From WHSW01 sp963767475 (GTDB lineage Bacteria > Actinomycetota > Thermoleophilia > Solirubrobacterales > 70-9), in NCBI GenBank assembly GCA_963767475.1, contig CAVYEI010000002.1, positions 1,488,001 to 1,552,000 of the forward strand: a stretch of 64,000 bases of DNA, written 5' to 3'. The position numbers were made by a program, and so were the translations under genes. Positions within the stretch are counted from its first letter, which is position 1. The number at the start of each line of letters is the position of its first letter. The notes under the pieces are model-generated. The model did no database searches. It was given only the letters and a program-made list of their open reading frames with translations, and was not told where the DNA came from. Shown here piece by piece: positions 1-7,326 of the stretch.

Positions 1-1491
1 CTTCGGCCGCGTCTGGCGCGGCTCGATCACATCGTCGATGTAGCCGCGCTCGGCCGCCGAGTAGGGATTGGCGAAATGAGCCTTGTAATCGTCGATCAGC
101 TTCTCGCGGCGCTCGTCGGGGGTCGGCGACTGGGCGATGTCCTTGCGGTAGATGATGTTGACGGCGCCCTCCGGCCCCATCACCGCGACCTCGGCCTGCG
201 GCCAGGCGAAGTTGAAGTCGGCGAGCATGTGCTTGGAGTTCATGACGTCGTAGGCGCCGCCGTAGGCCTTGCGGGTGATCACGGTCAGCTTCGGCACCGT
301 CGCCTCGGTGAATGCGTACAGCAGCTTCGCCCCGTGGCGGATGATCCCGTTCCACTCCTGTGAGGTGCCGGGCAGGAAACCGGGGACGTCGGTGAAGGTG
401 ATCAGCGGGATGTTGAAGGCGTCGCAGAAGCGGACGAAGCGGGCCGCCTTCTCCGAAGCCTCGATGTCGAGCACGCCGGCGAGGTGCTTGGGCTGGTTGC
501 CGACGATCCCGATCGGATAGCCGTCGAGGCGGGAGAAGCCGACGATGATGTTCTGGGCGAAGTGCTCGTGGACCTCGAAGAAGTCGCCGTCGTCGACCAC
601 CAGCGAGACCACCTCGCGCATGTCGTAGGGCTTCTGGGGGTCCGGCGGGACGACCGAGTCGAGCGCCTCGTCCATGCGCTCGGGGTCGTCATAGGGTTCG
701 ACCCGAGGAGGCATCTCGAGGTTGTTGGAGGGCAGGAAGCTGATCAGGTAGCGGATGTCTGCGAGGCACTTCTCCTCGTCGTCGGCGGCGAAATGGGCGA
801 CTCCGGACTTCGAGTTGTGGGTCATCGCCCCGCCGAGCTCCTCGAACTCGACCTCCTCCCCGGTGACCGTCTTGATCACCTCGGGGCCGGTGATGAACAT
901 GTGCGAGGTCTCCTTGACCATGAAGATGAAGTCGGTCATCGCCGGCGAGTACACGGCGCCGCCCGCGCACGGGCCCATGATCGCCGAGATCTGAGGGATC
1001 ACTCCGGAGCACTGGACGTTGCGGACGAAGACGTCGCCGTAGGCGCCGAGCGAGACCACACCCTCCTGGATCCGCGCCCCGCCGGAGTCGTTGATCCCGA
1101 TCACCGGGGCGCCGACCTTCGCCGCCAGATCCATCACCTTGCACATCTTCTCCGCCATCACCTCGCCCAGCGAGCCGCCGAAGACGGTGAAGTCCTGGCT
1201 GAAGACGAACATCGGCCGGCCGTCGATGGTCCCGTAGCCGGTGACCACGGCATCGCCGTAGGGCCGCTTCTTGTGCATGTCGAACTCGTGGGTGCGGTGG
1301 CGGACGAAGGTGTCGAGCTCCTCGAACGAGCCCGGGTCGAGCAGCTTCTCGACCCGCTCACGCGCGGTCAGCTTGCCCTTCGCGTGCTGCTTCTCCACCG
1401 CCTCGTCGGATGCGGAGTGGATCGCCTGCTCGCGCAGCTCGCGCAGGTAGGAAAGCTTGTCCTCGAGGGTCTCCGGGTTGCGTTCGCGCAT
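1..1491 (-). CDS. pccB: Propionyl-CoA/acyl-CoA carboxylase beta (carboxyltransferase) subunit, 3' end cut by window
   Basis: The frame runs without a stop from an ATG at 1491 to the window edge (497 codons visible; the family is usually 510-530). It transfers CO2 from biotin to propionyl-CoA, giving methylmalonyl-CoA. The N-terminal half has the family start (MRERNPETLEDK), INDSGGARIQEG and GPCAGGAVYSPA; the C-terminal half has FTDVPGFLPGT and KAYGGAYDVMNSK. These are the two crotonase-like domains that bind acyl-CoA and carboxybiotin. A biotinylated alpha subunit must be encoded elsewhere. The methylmalonyl-CoA mutase at 5600-7300 is the next step of the pathway. The family is certain; propionyl specificity is inferred from that neighbour. 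Confidence 0.95.
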   Translation of the reverse strand, partial: MRERNPETLEDKLSYLRELREQAIHSASDEAVEKQHAKGKLTARERVEKLLDPGSFEELDTFVRHRTHEFDMHKKRPYGDAVVTGYGTIDGRPMFVFSQDFTVFGGSLGEVMAEKMCKVMDLAAKVGAPVIGINDSGGARIQEGVVSLGAYGDVFVRNVQCSGVIPQISAIMGPCAGGAVYSPAMTDFIFMVKETSHMFITGPEVIKTVTGEEVEFEELGGAMTHNSKSGVAHFAADDEEKCLADIRYLISFLPSNNLEMPPRVEPYDDPERMDEALDSVVPPDPQKPYDMREVVSLVVDDGDFFEVHEHFAQNIIVGFSRLDGYPIGIVGNQPKHLAGVLDIEASEKAARFVRFCDAFNIPLITFTDVPGFLPGTSQEWNGIIRHGAKLLYAFTEATVPKLTVITRKAYGGAYDVMNSKHMLADFNFAWPQAEVAVMGPEGAVNIIYRKDIAQSPTPDERREKLIDDYKAHFANPYSAAERGYIDDVIEPRQTRPK

Positions 1492-1505
1492 AGGGGCGCG
1501 GGATT

Positions 1506-1766
1506 CTAGGCGGGATCGACGATCGCGCTGCCCGTGTACACGCAGCCGACGCGCTGGCTCGGGTTGTTCGAGAAAGCCCGAGAGGCGAGGGTGAGGTCGA
1601 GGGTGACGCCGACACCGCTCGGCGAGGCCATCCTGGCCGTCGCGATCGAGTCGTTCTCGGTCGTCTGGAGATCGACCGTCGGCACGAGCTGCGTGCCACC
1701 GCCGCCGCTCATCAGGCAGCGGCCGACGAGGCGAAACGGGCCGAAGGTCGCGATGTCGACTTGATC
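1506..1766 (-). pseudogene. C-terminal remnant of a secreted repeat-family protein
   Basis: Open reading frame with no credible start at its conserved beginning. The translation reads DQVDIATFGPFRLVGRC, then a Gly-rich turn, LQTTENDSIATARM and finally RVGCVYTGSAIVDPA before the stop. The GPFxLxGxC, ENDSI and paired-Cys pattern resembles the C-terminal beta-sandwich that follows the repeats in secreted proteins of this lineage. The only ATG in frame (1712) would cut that domain, and upstream the frame closes at 1839 without a signal peptide. I read it as a broken gene whose N-terminal repeat part is gone. A short real protein starting at 1712 is possible but less likely. Confidence 0.5.
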
Positions 1767-1812
1767 GTGTGCAGGGCGTCGAGAGCTGATTGGGCGATTA
1801 TGGCGCGCGCGA

Positions 1813-1839
1813 ACGGGCGGGACAAGAGGCCCCGCCCGT
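1813..1839 (-). terminator. 9-bp GC hairpin after the 1873-2565 gene
   Basis: Perfect inverted repeat ACGGGCGGG (1813-1821) and CCCGCCCGT (1831-1839) with a 9-nt loop, 34 bases past the stop of the secreted protein at 1873. There is no U-tract, so it is a candidate GC-type terminator or 3' stabiliser. Confidence 0.5.
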
Positions 1840-1872
1840 CACGGCGTTTGACCGGCCGAGCCGGTGGCGCGA

Positions 1873-2565
1873 CTAGCCGCTGATGCAGATCACGTATGCG
1901 AACACCGAGAGGTTGAGGCCGGTGTCGTGCGCACCGGTGACCTGCCAGTCGTTGCTCCCCGAGGGGAAACTGTTGGACAGCCGCTTCAGGTTCTCAGCGC
2001 CCGTGCCGCCCCAGGCGCCGCCACCGGACACTCGTGTCGTCGACACCGGACAACTCGCGGTCACGGACCCCGAGGTCCAGTTGCCGTCGCTTGCGGTCGC
2101 GTCGTTGACGGCGTTGGAGTCCTGCGTCACAGCAAACGCGGCGAGGTCCTGACCGCCGACGGAGTTGTCGACGATCTCGTCGCTGATGTTGAGCAGGGTC
2201 TCGGCGTCACCGATCGCGTTGTTGGCTACGTCGGCCTTCTCCAGCGACTCATTAGCGACCTTCGCCGAGTTGACGGCGTCGTCCTGAAGCGCGGCCGTGT
2301 CGACCCCGTTGGCAGCGACCTTGGTCGCCGTGCCCGCGGTGGTCGCGGTGCCCGCCGTCTTCGCGCTGTTGACGTTCAGGCTCGCCTCGAGCTGGGCGAG
2401 CACCTTGCCCGCCTGCTTCTTGGCGATCGTCTTGACCTTCGACTTGCTGATGGCTCTCGTCAGCCCGTCGGTCCCGGCGACCGCCGAACCGGCGAGCGCA
2501 AACGAGAGCGCAACGCACGCCACCACCGTCGCGGGCGATGGCCTTGTGTGGCTGAGCTTGGTCAT
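1873..2565 (-). CDS. Secreted protein with 10-residue repeats (Thermoleophilia repeat family)
   Basis: 230 aa. The ATG at 2565 has a GGAG Shine-Dalgarno. Residues 1-30 are a signal peptide (hydrophobic ATVVACVALSFALAGSAVAG). Residues 35-130 carry imperfect 10-residue repeats of the type DDAVNSAKVA/NESLEKADVA, expected to form a narrow beta-solenoid. The C-terminal ~80 residues have two Cys (TASCPVSTTR and YVICISG) and look like a small beta-sandwich. The same architecture occurs at 8290-9039 and, in variant form, at 33507-34274. Function unknown; surface or envelope location is inferred. It is preceded by structured leader copy A (2578-2674). Confidence 0.85.
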   Translation of the reverse strand: MTKLSHTRPSPATVVACVALSFALAGSAVAGTDGLTRAISKSKVKTIAKKQAGKVLAQLEASLNVNSAKTAGTATTAGTATKVAANGVDTAALQDDAVNSAKVANESLEKADVANNAIGDAETLLNISDEIVDNSVGGQDLAAFAVTQDSNAVNDATASDGNWTSGSVTASCPVSTTRVSGGGAWGGTGAENLKRLSNSFPSGSNDWQVTGAHDTGLNLSVFAYVICISG

Positions 2566-4436
2566 GGTCTCTCCTTCGGGGACCGTCCCCCGGTTGATTT
2601 CGGCGCCATCGGCGCGTGAGGGCGACTATCGAGGCCCCAGCGGGGCTTCGCATCGGGTGCCCACCCCGAAATTCGGGTATGGGCGCGGCCGACTGCGCCG
2701 CGCGCTCGAGGATCGAGGCGACGGCGCCCTTCGCCCGGCGCTTGATTTCGCTTACGCACCTTCCACTTGCGGCTCGCGGGCGTCTGGTCGGCGTTGCCCG
2801 CCGAGTCGATCGCGCGGACCTCGAACCGGTGCTTTCGCCGCTTTACCTTCAGCTTCAGCGGCGAGGCACAGGCAGCGAACGGCTTGCGGTCGAGGCTGCA
2901 CTCGAAGCTCGAGCCGGGTTCGCTCGAGCTGAACTCGAGCCGGGCGCGGCGGCGCTTGGTCTTCCGCTTCGGCCCGGACCCGATCGTCGTCTCGGGTGCG
3001 GTCGTGTCGGCGGTGCCCCCGGGGGGCGCCGGAGGGGTGCAGTCGGGCTCGGGTAGGAGCGGCGTCACCTCGTCGGCACCGAGGTCGCGGCGTGCCGTGC
3101 AGTCGCGGTCGAAGTCGAGCCCCCGCGGCTCCCCGTCGAGGTCGAGGGCGGAGCTCGCCGCGGGGTTGCCCTGCTCGATCAGGGCCGCGTTCGCGGGGTC
3201 GGAGGCGACGAGGTGATAGTCCGAAGCCGCCGGGTCGGCGAACACCGGATCGACGCTCGATTGCATCGTCCCGCACTGCCCCGCGGGGCCGTTCGAGTGG
3301 GTGACGGTGCAGGTTCCCCCGTTCTGCGTCCAGATGCTCGGCGCCGCGAGCAGGCTGGAGTCGATCGTCGCGCTGGTGTCGTGGATCCGCACCGAAGGGC
3401 TGCCGCCGAGGTTCTCGGCGACGGTCACGTTCGTGATCGTCACCGGCCCCATCGGCGTCGCCGGGTCGTTGTTCTGGACGGTGATCGCGCCGTTCGAGCT
3501 GCCGGTGGTCTTCGCGACGACGTCGCCTTCGATGCTCACCGGGAGCTCGGTGTCGTCGAGCAGGATCCCGACGAGGCCGCCGAAGATCCGGTTGCGGCTC
3601 AGCGTTGCGCCGGTCTGCGCGACCCCGCCACCCTCCTGGACCGCGATCGCGCCGGCGCTCTCAGCCGGGTCCGGGTCGCTGATCAGATTGCCGGAGATCG
3701 TCGCTGTGGCGTTCTGGACGTCGATTGCGAACCCGGTGCCGATGCCGTTCTCGGTCCCGGTGAAGACGTTGCCCGAGATCGCCGCCGATCCGTTCCCGGT
3801 GTGCACGCCGATCGCCATCCCCGAGAACTCGTTCGCCGAGATCGCCGGCGAGCCGCTGGCGCCGCTGAAGACGCCGTACTGGGTCGTGGACGCCGGTGCC
3901 GGGTCGGCGAACGTGTTGCGGGCGATCGTCGGCGAGCCGGGCCCGAATGGGACCAGGATGTCGATCTCGCTCCCGGCCGGCGGTACCGGCTCGTCGAAGG
4001 TGTTGTTCGAGACGGTCGCCCCAGCCTCCAGCGAGAGCGTCGGCGAGCCCATGTCGCGGCGGATCGTGAACCCGCTGAGCACCGCTCCCGGGTCCGTGAT
4101 CGTGACCACGGTCGAGACCCCGCTCGAGAGGATAGCCGGCAGGTTGGTGTCGACGCCGGCGAAGTCGCGCGCCCGGACGCCTACCGCCTTGCCGAGCGTG
4201 AACGGGCCGTAGCTGCCGCCGCCGACGAGGATCTCGTCGCCCGCCGCCGCCTGGCCGATCGCGTGCGGGATCGTCTTGCACGGCGTCGCGATCGCCGTGC
4301 AGGGGTTCGGGCCGGCGTCGGTGCCCCCGGGGATCGTGTCGTCGACGTAGCGGTTCGCGGCGCTCGCCGCCATCGGCGCGACCGCCACGGCCACGATCGC
4401 GAAACCCGCCGCGAGTGCCCCAGCCTTCCCCTTGAT
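2562..4436 (-). CDS. Secreted right-handed beta-helix protein with Ig-like tail domain
   Basis: About 624 codons from an apparent ATC at 4436. This codon sits exactly where leader copy A places its ATG, and it begins a good signal peptide (KGKAGALAAGFAIVAVAVAP...ASAA). No ATG exists near it; the nearest upstream (4529) lies inside the leader, and a GTG occurs at 4508. The mature part has repeated G-I-x-N-N-F/TISGN turns typical of parallel beta-helix (choice-of-anchor Q) proteins, then DLDGEPRGLDFDRD...DLGADE. A domain with TTAPETTIGSGPKR and FECSLDRKPFAACASP follows. After SRKWKVRK the frame runs on for ~60 low-quality residues into leader A; a TAA one frame over (2752-2754) suggests a lost base. 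Function unknown, probably cell-surface. Confidence 0.75.
   Translation of the reverse strand: MKGKAGALAAGFAIVAVAVAPMAASAANRYVDDTIPGGTDAGPNPCTAIATPCKTIPHAIGQAAAGDEILVGGGSYGPFTLGKAVGVRARDFAGVDTNLPAILSSGVSTVVTITDPGAVLSGFTIRRDMGSPTLSLEAGATVSNNTFDEPVPPAGSEIDILVPFGPGSPTIARNTFADPAPASTTQYGVFSGASGSPAISANEFSGMAIGVHTGNGSAAISGNVFTGTENGIGTGFAIDVQNATATISGNLISDPDPAESAGAIAVQEGGGVAQTGATLSRNRIFGGLVGILLDDTELPVSIEGDVVAKTTGSSNGAITVQNNDPATPMGPVTITNVTVAENLGGSPSVRIHDTSATIDSSLLAAPSIWTQNGGTCTVTHSNGPAGQCGTMQSSVDPVFADPAASDYHLVASDPANAALIEQGNPAASSALDLDGEPRGLDFDRDCTARRDLGADEVTPLLPEPDCTPPAPPGGTADTTAPETTIGSGPKRKTKRRRARLEFSSSEPGSSFECSLDRKPFAACASPLKLKVKRRKHRFEVRAIDSAGNADQTPASRKWKVRKRNQAPGEGRRRLDPRARGAVGRAHTRISGWAPDAKPRWGLDSRPHAPMAPKSTGGRSPKERP
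2578..2674 (-). promoter_or_regulatory. Candidate structured leader RNA, copy A
   Basis: Read on the minus strand, this leader ends 12 nt before the ATG at 2565. Four hairpins follow one another: CGGG/CCCG (2654-2668), GCCCC/GGGGC (2634-2646), GCGCC/GGCGC (2603-2615) and GGGGA/TCCCC (2578-2590). The linkers GATGCGAAGC and GATAGTCGCCCTC are shared with copy B at 4449-4550. Stems are kept while loops and several base pairs differ, which suggests selection on RNA structure. I do not recognise the class. Confidence 0.6.
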
Positions 4437-4448
4437 GTCCGCCTGTCC

Positions 4449-4550
4449 GGGAATCGTTCCCCCCGTTCGTCGTCCGGCGCCGTTTTGGCGCTCGAGGGCG
4501 ACTATCACCCGCCTCGCGCGGCTTCGCATCGGGACCCCACCCCGAATTTC
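4449..4550 (-). promoter_or_regulatory. Candidate structured leader RNA, copy B
   Basis: Paralogue of the leader at 2578-2674, placed 12 nt before the presumed start of the beta-helix gene. Hairpins are CGGG/CCCG (4530-4544), CCGC/GCGG (4509-4521), GCGCC/GGCGC (4477-4491) and GGGAA/TTCCC (4449-4461). Relative to copy A, the second and fourth stems differ in sequence but still pair. The linkers GATGCGAAGC and GATAGTCGCCCTC are unchanged. Confidence 0.6.
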
Positions 4551-4575
4551 ACCGCTCAGGCCGCGAGTCGTGTGC

Positions 4576-5214
4576 TCAGGTCGTGGCGGCGCGCTCGAGG
4601 ATCGTGGTCAGGGCGGCGACCACGCGCGGGTCGAGCTCGGTGCCGGCGCGCTCGGCGAGCACGTCGATCGTGGCCCGCAGCGCCGGTCCCTCGCCGCCCC
4701 CGGCCGCGGCGACGAGCGTCGTCTGGCACAGGCACGCCGCGCGGATCAGCCGCGACTCGATTGGGATCCGTTCGGCGGCGATCTCCTCCGGTCCGCCGCC
4801 GTCGTAGCGCTCGCGTACCCGCAACAGCCAGCCGCAGGCGTGCTCGGGGATGCCCGCCCCGCGGGCGAGCCGGTACCCGGCCTCGTAGTGCTCCGCCCAG
4901 GTCGCCGCCTCGGCCTCGTCGCGCTCGCGGGGCGGCTTCACGGCGATCGCGGCCGGGACGTAGATCAGGCCGATCTCGTGCAGCATCGCCGCCTCGCGCG
5001 CGACCTCGCACTGGGCGCGGTCGAAGCCGAGCCCGACGGCGCCGGCGAAGGCGTAGGACGCGGTCGCCTCGGCGTGCTTGCGAGCGCCCGGCAGGTGGCG
5101 CTCGACCGCTTCGACCAGGGGTTCGCCGCGAAGCCGCAGCAGGCTCGCCAGGTCGAGCTCGGACCGCGGGTCGGGGCTAGGCGAAGGGACGTCGCTCGGG
5201 CGATCCGAGCTCAT
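4576..5214 (-). CDS. Degenerate HD-GYP-related protein
   Basis: 212 aa, starting at ATG 5214 inside the end of the preceding gene (38-nt overlap), so probably translationally coupled. The fold pattern of an HD-GYP phosphodiesterase is visible: LHEIGLIYVPAAI in place of LHDIGKIxIPD, HYEAGYRLARGAGIP, then RERYDGGGPEEI in place of HHExxDGxGYP, then IPIESRLIRAACLCQ. The metal-binding Asp of the HD pair is Glu here (HE), the Lys is Leu, and the GYP triad reads GGP. It is therefore unlikely to hydrolyse cyclic-di-GMP and may act as a binding or scaffold protein. Confident on the fold relationship, unsure of role. Confidence 0.7.
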   Translation of the reverse strand: MSSDRPSDVPSPSPDPRSELDLASLLRLRGEPLVEAVERHLPGARKHAEATASYAFAGAVGLGFDRAQCEVAREAAMLHEIGLIYVPAAIAVKPPRERDEAEAATWAEHYEAGYRLARGAGIPEHACGWLLRVRERYDGGGPEEIAAERIPIESRLIRAACLCQTTLVAAAGGGEGPALRATIDVLAERAGTELDPRVVAALTTILERAATT

Positions 5215-5518
5215 CGAGCAAGCTCTCGAGCGCAGCGATCGCGTCGCCCGGGTCCGGGCGGGTGTGCTGCGCTGTGATCCGGACCGCGGTCCCGAAGCCG
5301 CTCTCGGCGAGCTCGATCGCGATCGTGCCGTCCGAACCGGGTTCCGCAGCTCGCCAGGCGAGGATGCGCTCGGGCTCGCGATTGGTGACCTCGACCGCGA
5401 TCGGATCCGCTGCCCCGATCAGCCCTCGCATCCACGATTCCATCCTCGTCGGGTCGTCGGCGAGCTCCCAGAGCTCGGGTGCGGATTTGACCAGCGTCCG
5501 TTTGGCCTTCGATTCCAT
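5177..5518 (-). CDS. Small SRPBCC/START-like protein
   Basis: 113 aa from ATG 5518. It has the alternating pattern of an AHSA1/polyketide-cyclase-type lipid-binding fold: an N-terminal strand with KSAPELWELADDPTRMESWM, a central DPIAVEVTNREPERILAWRAA and a C-terminal helix (DAIAALESLLDELG). At 113 residues it is shorter than most members. It overlaps the degenerate HD-GYP gene downstream by 38 nt, so the two are probably made together. Ligand unknown. Confidence 0.7.
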   Translation of the reverse strand: MESKAKRTLVKSAPELWELADDPTRMESWMRGLIGAADPIAVEVTNREPERILAWRAAEPGSDGTIAIELAESGFGTAVRITAQHTRPDPGDAIAALESLLDELGSPERRPFA

Positions 5519-5599
5519 GTGCGCGGGGTTCGGCCGCCCGGCTCCGACTCCTGCCGCGGATCATCGGTTTGCAACGTGCCTCGCGCGGGCTGCTGCGCC

Positions 5600-7300
5600 C
5601 TAGAAGAAGGCGCCGCCCTTGTACTCGCCGAAGACGTCGCGCATCGCGTTGCAGACCTCGCCGATCGACGCGTTCGCCGCCAGCGCCTCGCGGATCGGGT
5701 GCAGGAGGTTGCCGTCGCCGCGCGCGACCTCCCTCAGCGCCTCGAGCTTCGCCTCGACCGCGGCCTGGTCGCGGTTGGCCTTGAACTTCGCCAGCCGCTC
5801 CTTCTGGCGGCGCTCGGCCTCCGGGTCGACCTTGAGGATGTCGACGTCGTCGACGGTGTCGGTGACGTACTTGTTGACCCCGACGACGATGTCCTGGCCC
5901 GTCTTGTAGCGCTCGTGGTAGGAGAGCGCTGATTCCTCGATCTCGCGCTGGATGAAGTCGAGCGCATCGACCGAGCCGCCGAGCTCGCCGACCTGCTCGA
6001 TCAGCTCCCAGGAGCGCTGTTCGATCTCGTCGGTGAGCGACTCGACGAAGTAGGAGCCGGCGAAGGGGTCGACCGTGTCGGCGGCGCCCGACTCGTGGGC
6101 GATCACCTGCTGCGTGCGCAGCGCGATCCGCGCCGAGCGCTCGGTCGGCAGTGCCAGAGCCTCGTCGAAGCCGTTGGTGTGCAGGGATTGGGTGCCGCCG
6201 CTGACCGCGGCGAAGCCCTGCAGGGCGACTCGGATGATGTTGACCTCGGGTTGCTGAGCCTGCAGCGTCACCCCGCCGGTCTGGGTGTGGAAGCGGATCA
6301 TCTGCGAGCGCTCGGACTCGGAGCCGAAGCGCTCGCGCACGATCTTCGCCCACATTCTCCGCACCGCGCGGAACTTGGCGATCTCCTGGAAGACGTTGTT
6401 GTGGCAGTTGAAGAAGAACGCCAGCCGCGGGGCGAAGTCGTCGATCTCGAGCCCGCGGGCGAGCGCCGCCTCGGTGTAGGCGATCGCGTTCGAGAGCGTG
6501 AACGCCACCTCCTGCACGGCCGAGCAGCCCTTCTCGCGGATGTGGTAGCCGGAGATCGAGATCGTGTTCCACCTCGGCACCTTCTCGGCGCAGTACTCGA
6601 AGATGTCGGTGGTCAGCCGCATCGTCGGCACCGGGGGATAGATGTAGTTGCCGCGGGCGACGTACTCCTTGAGCACGTCGTTCTGGACCGTGCCCCGCAG
6701 CTGCTCCGAGGCCACCCCCTGCTCCTCGCCGACGAGCTCGTAGAGCAACAGCAGGATCGCCGCCGGGGCGTTGATCGTCATCGAGGTCGATACCTGGTCG
6801 AGCGGGATCTCCTCGAAGCAGATCCGCATGTCCTCGATCGTGTCGATCGGCACCCCGGTGCGCCCGACCTCGCCGTCGCAGAGCGGGTCGTCGGAGTCGC
6901 GGCCGAGCTGGGTCGGCAGGTCGAAGGCCATCGAGAGCCCGGTGGAGCCGTGCTCGAGCAGGTAGCGGTAGCGCCCGTTGGTGTCCTCGGGGCTGGAGAA
7001 GCCCGCGTACTGGCGCATCGTCCACAGCCGGTCGCGGTACATGCGCTCGTGGATCCCGCGCGTGAACGGGTAGCTGCCGGGGTCGCCGAGGCGCTCCTCG
7101 AGTCCGGGCGCGACGTCGGACTCTTCGTAGAGCGGCTCGATCTCGATCCCGGAGTCGGTGATCACCCGCGGGTCGTCGGGGCCGACGACCGGGGCGACGT
7201 AGCGGTGCAGATCCTGCTCCACGGCGCGTTTGGTGGCCTCGGGCGGCTCGCCGTTGGGCGAGGCGTCGGCGGCGGCGTCGGTGAGCTCGCGCTCGGTCAT
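5600..7300 (-). CDS. Methylmalonyl-CoA mutase, large (catalytic) subunit without B12 domain
   Basis: 566 aa from ATG 7300; a TTG three codons upstream is also open. It isomerises methylmalonyl-CoA to succinyl-CoA with adenosylcobalamin. Family landmarks are TMRQYAGFSSPEDTN (substrate-contact Tyr), EHGSTGLSMAFDLPTQLGRDSD, SISGYHIREKG (catalytic His) and AFFFNCHNNVFQEI. The protein ends near GEYKGGAFF with no DxHxxG cobalamin-binding domain. It therefore corresponds to the split form whose B12 subunit is a separate small protein, not in this window. It works with the carboxylase at 1-1491. It is divergent from the ATP-grasp gene, with only 26 bp between starts. Confidence 0.95.
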   Translation of the reverse strand: MTERELTDAAADASPNGEPPEATKRAVEQDLHRYVAPVVGPDDPRVITDSGIEIEPLYEESDVAPGLEERLGDPGSYPFTRGIHERMYRDRLWTMRQYAGFSSPEDTNGRYRYLLEHGSTGLSMAFDLPTQLGRDSDDPLCDGEVGRTGVPIDTIEDMRICFEEIPLDQVSTSMTINAPAAILLLLYELVGEEQGVASEQLRGTVQNDVLKEYVARGNYIYPPVPTMRLTTDIFEYCAEKVPRWNTISISGYHIREKGCSAVQEVAFTLSNAIAYTEAALARGLEIDDFAPRLAFFFNCHNNVFQEIAKFRAVRRMWAKIVRERFGSESERSQMIRFHTQTGGVTLQAQQPEVNIIRVALQGFAAVSGGTQSLHTNGFDEALALPTERSARIALRTQQVIAHESGAADTVDPFAGSYFVESLTDEIEQRSWELIEQVGELGGSVDALDFIQREIEESALSYHERYKTGQDIVVGVNKYVTDTVDDVDILKVDPEAERRQKERLAKFKANRDQAAVEAKLEALREVARGDGNLLHPIREALAANASIGEVCNAMRDVFGEYKGGAFF

Positions 7301-7326
7301 CCAGAGCAAGTCTAGGGCCGCATACG

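Noticed and set aside
484..1509. Long plus-strand ORF of 341 codons over the carboxylase
   Set aside because: Antisense shadow with Arg/His/Asp-rich low-quality sequence; the minus-strand carboxylase is unambiguous.
2578..2674. Known c-di-GMP-I riboswitch
   Set aside because: GCGAAGCC is reminiscent, but the essential GGCAAACC strand and P2 layout are absent.
3213..5180. 655-codon plus-strand ORF
   Set aside because: Antisense to the beta-helix and HD-GYP genes, Arg-rich, no domain.
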